Assembly (NCBI GenBank): GCA_946405485.1
Contig: CAMJHJ010000045.1
Coordinates: forward strand, 1-13,073
Source: an uncultured Bacteroidales bacterium
GTDB taxonomy: Bacteria > Bacteroidota > Bacteroidia > Bacteroidales > UBA932
Reading direction: 5' to 3'
DNA: 13,073 nucleotides
Shown: positions 7,673 through 13,073 of the stretch, in pieces
How positions within the stretch are numbered: position 1 is the stretch's first letter
Layout of the letters: the number at the start of each line of letters is the position of its first letter
Notes under the pieces: generated by a model
Database searches by the model: none
Seen by the model: the letters and a program-made list of their open reading frames with translations, nothing else
What the model was told of the DNA's origin: nothing
Made by a program: the position numbers and the translations under genes

Positions 7673-8929
7673 TTATTCCATTTCCAGCGCACAATGCGCA
7701 ATGTCGGTCCGGCAGAACAGGTTAGCGCAACGCACCTTGCCCACCTGGGCATAGATGCGTTCCCGTGCCCGGGCGACGCTCTCCCCCTGCCCGACCAGCA
7801 TCAGGACGCGGCCGCCGGCCGTCACGAGACGCCCTTCGGAGAAAGCCGTGCCCATGTGATAGATCTTGGCGTCCACTTCCTCCAGGCCTTCGATGGCGTA
7901 GCCTTTCTCATACTTGCCCGGATAGCCTTTGGAAGCCAGGACCACGCCCAGCGTCACATCGTCGCTCCAGCGCAGCGGCTGCGGTTCCGCGCCGGTCGCC
8001 ACGGCCTGGAAAACGTCATAGATGTCGCTCTGCAGCAGGGGCAACACGACCTCCGTCTCCGGATCGCCGAAGCGGGCGTTGAACTCGATCACCTTGATCC
8101 CCTGCGGGGTCTTCATCAGGCCACCGTAGAGCACGCCGCTGAGCGGGCAGCCTTCCTGGGCCATCGCCTCCGCCGTACGGCAAAGGATCTTCTCCAGCGC
8201 GAACTGCTTATCCTCTTCCGTGATGAAGGGCAGCTGCGTATAGGCGCCCATGCCGCCCGTATTCGGTCCCTTGTCGCCGTCGAAGGCACGCTTGTGGTCC
8301 TGAGAGAGCGGCATCGGATACACCTTGCGTCCCTCGACAAAGCACATGAAGGAGAATTCGGGCCCCGTCAGGAAATCTTCCACGACCACCCGGCCTTTGC
8401 CGAACGTCTCATCCAGGAGCATGCTGGCAAGCGCAGCCTTCGCCTCCTCCAGATCGGCAGCGATCACCACACCTTTTCCGGCGGCCAAGCCGTCGTACTT
8501 GAGCACGGCCGGGAACGGACGCCCCGCCACATAGGCGAGCGCCTCCTCATAGTCGCTGAAACTGCGGTACGCGGCGGTCGGGACGCCGTATTTCTCCATC
8601 AGGCGCTTGGCGAACTCCTTGCTGCTCTCGATCTGCGTCGCGCCTCTCGTATGCCCGAAGATCGCAAGTCCCGCTGCGCGGAACGCATCCACGACGCCGG
8701 CCGCCAGGGCCGCTTCCGGACCCACGACGGTCAGGTCGATCTCCTTCTCTTTCGCGAACGCGAGCAGACCGTCCACATCCGTGTCCTTGATCGGCACGCA
8801 GGTCGCCTGGAGGGATATGCCGGCGTTGCCGGGCGCACAGAAGATTTCGCCCACCTGCGGGCTGCGGCCGAGCGCATCGACAATCGCATGCTCGCGGCCT
8901 CCGGAACCTATGACAAGTACTTTTTTCAT
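7673..8929 (-). CDS. purD: Phosphoribosylamine-glycine ligase (GAR synthetase) PurD
   Basis: PurD joins phosphoribosylamine and glycine using ATP to make glycinamide ribonucleotide, the second step of purine synthesis. The 418-residue product has the ATP-grasp organisation: N-terminal VLVIGSGGREHA (residues 4-15), GPEAALAAG (70-78), the ATP-grasp KYDGLAAGKGV (144-154), a phosphate/metal-binding region from QDHKRAFDGDKG (210-221) to NTGGMGAY (223-230), and the metal-binding EFNARFGDPETE (282-293). The frame is open for 31 further codons upstream, but these lie in purH and lack family similarity; ATG 8929 (MKKVLVIGSGGREHA) is the standard family start. It sits 13 bases after the purH stop and 6 bases before the folD ATG, in one operon. 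Nothing abnormal is seen. Its substrate, the unstable phosphoribosylamine, comes from PurF encoded in the same operon. Confidence 0.97.
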   Translation of the reverse strand: MKKVLVIGSGGREHAIVDALGRSPQVGEIFCAPGNAGISLQATCVPIKDTDVDGLLAFAKEKEIDLTVVGPEAALAAGVVDAFRAAGLAIFGHTRGATQIESSKEFAKRLMEKYGVPTAAYRSFSDYEEALAYVAGRPFPAVLKYDGLAAGKGVVIAADLEEAKAALASMLLDETFGKGRVVVEDFLTGPEFSFMCFVEGRKVYPMPLSQDHKRAFDGDKGPNTGGMGAYTQLPFITEEDKQFALEKILCRTAEAMAQEGCPLSGVLYGGLMKTPQGIKVIEFNARFGDPETEVVLPLLQSDIYDVFQAVATGAEPQPLRWSDDVTLGVVLASKGYPGKYEKGYAIEGLEEVDAKIYHMGTAFSEGRLVTAGGRVLMLVGQGESVARARERIYAQVGKVRCANLFCRTDIAHCALEME

Positions 8930-8942
8930 CGCTGAAGGGTTA

Positions 8943-10496
8943 TCAATGTTTGAAATGGCGCATGCCGGTGAACAGCATGGTGATACCATGCCTGTCCGCT
9001 GCTTCGACAGAATCCTGGTCACGGACGCTGCCGCCCGGCTGAACGATGGCCGTCACGCCGTATTCCGCGGCCGTCTCGACACTGTCGCCGAAGGGGAAGA
9101 ACCCGTCGGAACCGAGCACGACGCCGGCATTCCGGATGTCGGTCCCCCGCTCTGCCAGTGCTGCTTTCGCTTCTTCCAGGGCAATCCTGGCCGAGCCGAC
9201 ACGGTTCATCTGGCCGGCGCCGACACCCAGCGTGGCCCCGTCCTTGACAACGACGATGGCGTTGGACTTGATGTGCTTGACGATACGCCAGGCGAATTGA
9301 AGGTCCGTCATCTGAGCCTCCGAGGGCTGCGCTTTCGTCACGCACATTGCAGGATCGAGCGCCTTCGTCACGAGATCCTGGTCCTGGACCAGCATTCCGC
9401 CGGTGACGGAGACATACTGCTTGCGCACGATGCCATCTTCCTTCATATCCACCTGCAGCAGTCGCAGATTCTTCTTGGCGCAGAGGATTTCCAGCGCTTC
9501 AGGCGTAAACGAAGGTGCCATGATGATTTCCAGGAAAATGGGCTTCATCAGGGCCGCGACCTCCGCGTTGACCTCGCAGTTGGTGGCGACGATGCCGCCG
9601 AAGATGCTGACCTTGTCAGCCTCATAGGCCTTGGTCCAGGCATCTACGACATCCTTGCCGATGGCGGCACCGCAAGGATTCATGTGTTTCAGGCCCACGC
9701 AAAACGGCACTTGGCCGAACTCCCGGACGATACTCAGGGCCGCATTGGCATCTTGTATATTGTTGTAGGACAACTCCTTGCCATTCAACTGCACGGCACC
9801 CGCCAGAGAGAACGGGACCGGCTCCATGGCGGCGTAGAATTTCGCCTCCTGATGGGGGTTCTCACCGTAGCGCAGGCCTTGTTTGAGATCGTACTCGAGG
9901 AAGAGTTTCTCGTTCAAACCGGCCTGGGCGCGCATATAGGTCGCAATCATCATGTCATACTCGGCCGTGTGCGTATAGGCCTTGGCGGAAAGCTTGAGAC
10001 GCGTCTCCTGCGAAGTGGAACCGTTGGCCCGCAACTCTGCAAGGACCGTGTCATAATCCGCGGGGTCGCAGACAATCGTGACATCGCGCCAGTTCTTAGC
10101 CGCGCTGCGCACCATCGAAGGACCGCCGATATCGATGTTCTCAATCGCCTCTTCGAGCGTGACACCCGGCTTGGCAATGGTTTGCTTGAAAGGATAGAGA
10201 TTGACGCAGACGAGGTCGATGGTCTCGATCGCATTCTCCTTCAGGACCGCCATGTGCTCCGGCAGTTCCCGGCGGGCCAGGATGCCTCCGTGGACCTTCG
10301 GATGAAGGGTCTTGACGCGACCGTCCAGGATCTCCGGGAAACCGGTCACCTCACTGATGCCGATGGTCTTGACCCCTTCCTTTTCCAGGAGTTTCTGCGT
10401 GCCTCCGGTGGCGATGATTTCCCACCCGAGGGCGACCAGGCCCTTGACGAAATCCACCAGGCCGGTCTTGTCACTTACGCTGACTAATGCTCTCAT
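8943..10496 (-). CDS. purH: Bifunctional AICAR formyltransferase / IMP cyclohydrolase PurH
   Basis: PurH carries out the last two steps to IMP: formylation of AICAR with 10-formyl-THF, then ring closure. The 517-residue protein begins with the MGS-like cyclohydrolase domain (about 1-150): [14 protein letters not shown] at 3-16, IIATGGT at 27-33, TLHPKVHGG at 63-71, [15 protein letters not shown] at 121-135. The formyltransferase part follows, with RYGENPHQ at 209-216, the catalytic Lys-His pair in KHMNPCG at 270-276, and a C-terminal SDGFFPFGD...QPGGS.RD block. ATG 10496 is chosen because the family starts [16 protein letters not shown] at 10502 overlapping the purM stop (GTGA) is a possible alternative and would imply translational coupling. 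Length and motifs are normal. It depends on formyl donor made through FolD from the same transcript. Confidence 0.97.
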   Translation of the reverse strand: MRALVSVSDKTGLVDFVKGLVALGWEIIATGGTQKLLEKEGVKTIGISEVTGFPEILDGRVKTLHPKVHGGILARRELPEHMAVLKENAIETIDLVCVNLYPFKQTIAKPGVTLEEAIENIDIGGPSMVRSAAKNWRDVTIVCDPADYDTVLAELRANGSTSQETRLKLSAKAYTHTAEYDMMIATYMRAQAGLNEKLFLEYDLKQGLRYGENPHQEAKFYAAMEPVPFSLAGAVQLNGKELSYNNIQDANAALSIVREFGQVPFCVGLKHMNPCGAAIGKDVVDAWTKAYEADKVSIFGGIVATNCEVNAEVAALMKPIFLEIIMAPSFTPEALEILCAKKNLRLLQVDMKEDGIVRKQYVSVTGGMLVQDQDLVTKALDPAMCVTKAQPSEAQMTDLQFAWRIVKHIKSNAIVVVKDGATLGVGAGQMNRVGSARIALEEAKAALAERGTDIRNAGVVLGSDGFFPFGDSVETAAEYGVTAIVQPGGSVRDQDSVEAADRHGITMLFTGMRHFKH

Positions 10497-10498
10497 AC

Positions 10499-11530
10499 TC
10501 ACTTCATTATTATATTAACGCCCGGCACATCGGTGACCTTTCCGATCACGGAGGCCTTTTCACCGCAAGCAGTGAGGATATCGATCGCCTGCTGCGCTTC
10601 GCTTTCATCAAGGACCGCGATCATGCCGATGCCCATGTTGAAGATATTGAACATCTCGCGATGAGGCACGCCGCCCCATTTTTCCAGCATCCGGAAGACC
10701 GGGAGGATCTCCCAGCTGCCTTCACGGATTTCCAGGCCCTGGCCGGGTTGCAGGACGCGCGGGATATTCTCATCGAAACCGCCGCCCGTGATATGACAGA
10801 TCCCGTGTACGTCGCAGGCACGGATCACCTCCAGCATCTGCCTCACATAGATCTTGGTAGGGGTCAGCAGGACCTCACCCAGCGCCCGTCCGCCGAACTC
10901 GGGAATCATGTCCGTGTAATTCAGGCCCGCATCCGCGACGATCTTGCGCACAAGGCTGAAACCGTTGGAATGCACGCCCGTGGACGCAACGCCGACCAGC
11001 ACATCTCCGACCTTGACCTTGCTGCCGTCGATAAGTTTCGATTTTTCGACGACGCCGGTGGTATAGCCTGCGATGTCGTATTCGCCGTCGGCATACATGC
11101 CCGGCATCTCAGCCGTCTCACCGCCTACCAGGGCGCAACCCGCCTGCCGGCAGCCTTCCGCCACACCGGCGACGATCGCCTCGACCTTCTCCGGCACATT
11201 GTGCCCCAGGGCCACATAGTCCAGGAAAAAAAGCGGTTCGGCGCCCTGCGCCAGCACGTCGTTGACGCACATCGCGACGGCGTCGATGCCGATCGTATCG
11301 TGCTTGTCCATTGCAAAGGCGATCTTGAGCTTCGTGCCCACTCCGTCGGTCCCGCTGACCAGGATAGGTTCCTTGATTCCCAGGGAGGCGAGGTCGAACA
11401 TGCCTCCGAAGGAACCGATATTACCCATCGAGCCCGGACGGGCCGTGGAAGCGACATGCTGCTTGATGCGGCGGACCACTTCGTATCCGGCTTCCAGGTT
11501 CACGCCGGCGTTTTCATAAGTCTTAGCCAT
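10499..11530 (-). CDS. purM: Phosphoribosylformylglycinamidine cyclo-ligase (AIR synthetase) PurM
   Basis: PurM uses ATP to cyclise FGAM to aminoimidazole ribonucleotide. The 343-residue length is typical. Hallmarks of the PurM/PurL ATP-binding fold are seen: [11 protein letters not shown] at 59-69, [14 protein letters not shown] at 133-146, [11 protein letters not shown] at 183-193, [13 protein letters not shown] at 246-258, and [12 protein letters not shown] at 292-303. ATG 11530 lies 5 bases after the purF stop. The stop codon (TGA, 10501-10499) lies 2 bases before the purH ATG and overlaps a possible GTG start, so close translational linkage is likely. The enzyme for the preceding step (PurL) and the GAR transformylase (PurN or PurT) are not in the window and must be encoded elsewhere. 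Nothing abnormal is seen. Confidence 0.97.
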   Translation of the reverse strand: MAKTYENAGVNLEAGYEVVRRIKQHVASTARPGSMGNIGSFGGMFDLASLGIKEPILVSGTDGVGTKLKIAFAMDKHDTIGIDAVAMCVNDVLAQGAEPLFFLDYVALGHNVPEKVEAIVAGVAEGCRQAGCALVGGETAEMPGMYADGEYDIAGYTTGVVEKSKLIDGSKVKVGDVLVGVASTGVHSNGFSLVRKIVADAGLNYTDMIPEFGGRALGEVLLTPTKIYVRQMLEVIRACDVHGICHITGGGFDENIPRVLQPGQGLEIREGSWEILPVFRMLEKWGGVPHREMFNIFNMGIGMIAVLDESEAQQAIDILTACGEKASVIGKVTDVPGVNIIMK

Positions 11531-11535
11531 GGTAT

Positions 11536-12894
11536 TCAGTCATTGTTGATTTCATCATCATAGAGGATAGTCGGATACTCGCCCGTGAAGCACGCCTGAC
11601 AGGGATCCGCACAGCCGAAACAGGACGCGCGTGTGGATTCGGGACTCAGGTAACCGAGAGAGTCGGCGCCGATGGCCTCGCGGGCCTGCTCCAGGGTCCG
11701 GTGGGAGCACAGGAGCTCTTCGGGAGTGGAAGTATCCACGCCGTAATGACAAGGGAAACGCATCATCGGACTGGCGATGCGAACATGCACCTCCGTGGCG
11801 CCGGCCTCGCGCAGCATACGTACGATCTTGAGCGATGTGGTGCCGCGCACGATACTGTCATCCACCAGGACCACACGCTTTCCGCGCACGACATCCTCCA
11901 CGGGCGAAAGCTTCATCTTCACACCCAACTCGCGTATCTCCTGGATCGGCTCGATGAAGGTACGGCCCACGTATTTATGCTTGATCAGGCCCATCTCGTA
12001 CGGGATGCCGCTCGCCTGGCTGTAACCCATTGCCGCAGACAGGCTGGACTCCGGCACACCGACCACGATGTCCGCCTCGACGGGGCACTCATGGTACAGG
12101 CGACGGCCCGCTTCCTCGCGGTAGGCGTGGACGTTACAGCCGTCGATATTACTGTCGGGACGCGCATAATAAATGTATTCCATCGCGCACATCCGATGCT
12201 TCTGGAACTGGGAATAGCGGTTGGAGCGCAGTCCGTGGGCATCCAGCGTCACCACTTCGCCGGGCTCGACGTCCCGCAGGAACTTCGCTCCCATGATGCC
12301 GAAGGCGCAGGACTCGCTGCTCACGACATAGCCGTCGCCCAGGGTGCCGATCACCAGGGGCTTGATGCCGTACTTGTCCCGGCAGGCGTAGATGCGGTTG
12401 CGGGTCAAGACCAGGATGGAGAATCCGCCCTCTATCATATTGAGCGCCTTGAGGATGTTGACGATACGCTCCTCACCGTTGTGCTTCTTGATCAGATGGG
12501 CGAAAATCTCACTGTCCGTCGCGGTCTGGAAGATGATGCCCCGCTTCTCAAGCAGGGACTCCAACTGCTTGGCATTGATAAAGTTGCCATCGCAGGCAAC
12601 GGCGAAATCCCCTTTCGTCTGATAAAAGAGGATGGGATCGACGTTGTCCAGGCCGCCCTTGCTGACATTGGCATACTTGACGCTGCCGATGCCGACGGAG
12701 CCTTCCAAACCGAGCACGTTACCGTCCGTGAAGACTTCGCTGAGCAGCCCCTGTCCGCGGTGGCGGCAAGGCTTGCCCGCATCATCGAAGGTGACGATGC
12801 CGGCGCCTTCCTGGCCCCGGTGCTGGATGTTATGCAGTCCGTAATAGAGATAGGTCGAGGCGTTCGCGACGCCGAAAACTCCGAGTACACCCAT
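11536..12894 (-). CDS. purF: Amidophosphoribosyltransferase PurF, Fe-S type, lacking the glutaminase nucleophile Cys1
   Basis: PurF starts purine synthesis, converting PRPP to phosphoribosylamine with nitrogen from glutamine or ammonia. The 452-residue protein has the N-terminal Ntn glutaminase-like domain (about 1-230) and the phosphoribosyltransferase domain. The PRPP loop VVLVDDSIVRGTTS (341-354) is complete. Cysteines 236, 382, 432 and 435 match the [4Fe-4S] ligands of the B. subtilis-type enzyme; Cys425 and Cys428 are additional. The N-terminus MGVLGVFGV...QHRGQEGAGI aligns gap-free with the classical CGIVGIAGV...QHRGQ, but Met1 occupies the Cys1 position and no Cys lies nearby. GHVRYPTAG is replaced by GSVKYANVS (Arg73 to Lys), and the oxyanion-hole HNGN by CDGN (Asn to Asp at 102); Asp127 is kept. 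ATG 12894 is 2 bases after the purC stop; no conventional in-frame start lies between it and an upstream TGA (12936-12934). The glutaminase is therefore probably inactive and the enzyme possibly ammonia-dependent. A paralogue elsewhere could supply the normal activity. Confidence 0.92.
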   Translation of the reverse strand: MGVLGVFGVANASTYLYYGLHNIQHRGQEGAGIVTFDDAGKPCRHRGQGLLSEVFTDGNVLGLEGSVGIGSVKYANVSKGGLDNVDPILFYQTKGDFAVACDGNFINAKQLESLLEKRGIIFQTATDSEIFAHLIKKHNGEERIVNILKALNMIEGGFSILVLTRNRIYACRDKYGIKPLVIGTLGDGYVVSSESCAFGIMGAKFLRDVEPGEVVTLDAHGLRSNRYSQFQKHRMCAMEYIYYARPDSNIDGCNVHAYREEAGRRLYHECPVEADIVVGVPESSLSAAMGYSQASGIPYEMGLIKHKYVGRTFIEPIQEIRELGVKMKLSPVEDVVRGKRVVLVDDSIVRGTTSLKIVRMLREAGATEVHVRIASPMMRFPCHYGVDTSTPEELLCSHRTLEQAREAIGADSLGYLSPESTRASCFGCADPCQACFTGEYPTILYDDEINND

Positions 12895-12896
12895 GG

Positions 12897-13073
12897 TCAG
12901 TTCTCTTTCAATACAGTTGTAAGCCGTTCATATACATTGCGGTAGGAGGCCACCACGTCGCTGAGGTCCAGGCGGAAGCGGTCCTTGTCCAGGCGCTCGC
13001 CAGTCTCTTCGTCCCAAAGGCGGGCGGTATCCGGACTGACCTCGTCGGAGAGGATGATCTCCCCGTTGTCCGT
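12897..13073 (-). CDS. purC: SAICAR synthetase PurC, C-terminal 58 residues (partial at window edge)
   Basis: The frame enters from the right edge and ends at TGA 12899-12897. The visible 58 residues contain [14 protein letters not shown] and LDKDRFR, the conserved C-terminal part of phosphoribosylaminoimidazole-succinocarboxamide synthase, which joins aspartate to CAIR using ATP. It ends with an amphipathic helix-like tail ([18 protein letters not shown]), as usual for PurC. The stop lies 2 bases before the purF ATG, making it the upstream visible gene of the operon. The catalytic N-terminal part, the gene start and the operon promoter are outside the window. Confidence 0.93.
   Translation of the reverse strand, partial: TDNGEIILSDEVSPDTARLWDEETGERLDKDRFRLDLSDVVASYRNVYERLTTVLKEN

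Noticed and set aside
8930..9022. A longer PurD with 31 extra N-terminal residues.
   Set aside because: The extension overlaps the end of purH and lacks family similarity. ATG 8929 gives the standard MKKVLVIGSGGREHA start.
7583..10487. Two long plus-strand frames (7583-8935 and 8607-10487) opposite purD and purH.
   Set aside because: They overlap each other and lie antisense to well-conserved purine genes. No family resemblance was seen.
12877..12894. Reading the PurF N-terminus as a Cys-to-Leu change at residue 4 (LGVFG against CGVFG).
   Set aside because: The gap-free alignment to the QHRGQ motif places Met1, not Leu4, at Cys1. Either way no cysteine is available, but the Met1 alignment is better supported.
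10487..12945. Long plus-strand frames (10487-11563 and 11701-12945) opposite purM and purF.
   Set aside because: These are His/Asp-rich antisense translations of conserved genes, with no domain or signal.
1..13073. tRNA or rRNA genes, CRISPR arrays, insertion sequences, phage attachment sites.
   Set aside because: No repeat-spacer pattern, transposase, terminal inverted repeats or RNA gene fold was recognised. The non-coding gaps over 20 bases (1564-1665 and 6657-6817) are accounted for by terminators, promoters and leaders.

Overview
The window comes from a bacterium of the phylum Bacteroidota, most likely an uncultured gut or rumen member of the Bacteroidales. The evidence is an adjacent SusC-like TonB-dependent porin and SusD-like lipoprotein (a pair typical of this phylum), two promoters with the Bacteroidota -7 element TAnnTTTG, and translation starts with little or no Shine-Dalgarno signal. 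The genus cannot be named from the sequence alone. All ten genes read on the minus strand, so they are transcribed from right to left.

Right part (about 6818-13073): a compact purine biosynthesis operon, in transcription order purC (C-terminal 58 codons only, cut by the window edge), purF, purM, purH, purD, folD. Gaps between genes are 2, 5, 2, 13 and 6 bases, so one mRNA is likely. The enzymes cover phosphoribosylamine formation (PurF), GAR synthesis (PurD), AIR synthesis (PurM), SAICAR synthesis (PurC) and the last two steps to IMP (PurH). FolD supplies the 10-formyl-tetrahydrofolate used by PurH. A hairpin terminator follows folD at about 6764-6792. The operon promoter lies beyond the right edge.

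Middle and left part (about 175-6656): a small polysaccharide-utilisation module made of a SusC-like porin, a SusD-like surface lipoprotein and, after a terminator and with its own predicted promoter, a secreted GH29 alpha-L-fucosidase. Together they suggest capture, import and trimming of a fucose-containing glycan. No regulator (HTCS, ECF sigma/anti-sigma) is in the window. The last gene (171 to beyond base 1) is a piece of a Fe3+-type ABC transporter permease. It begins in frame three bases after the fucosidase stop and appears to lack the N-terminal part of its domain.

The most notable observation is PurF. It aligns without gaps to the start of classical PurF proteins, but its initiator Met sits where the glutaminase nucleophile Cys1 should be. 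Other glutamine-binding positions are also changed (Arg73 to Lys, oxyanion-hole Asn to Asp), while the PRPP site and the iron-sulfur cysteines are intact. This looks like a glutaminase-dead, possibly ammonia-using PurF inside an otherwise normal purine operon. The second point of interest is the abrupt permease/fucosidase junction at the left edge.
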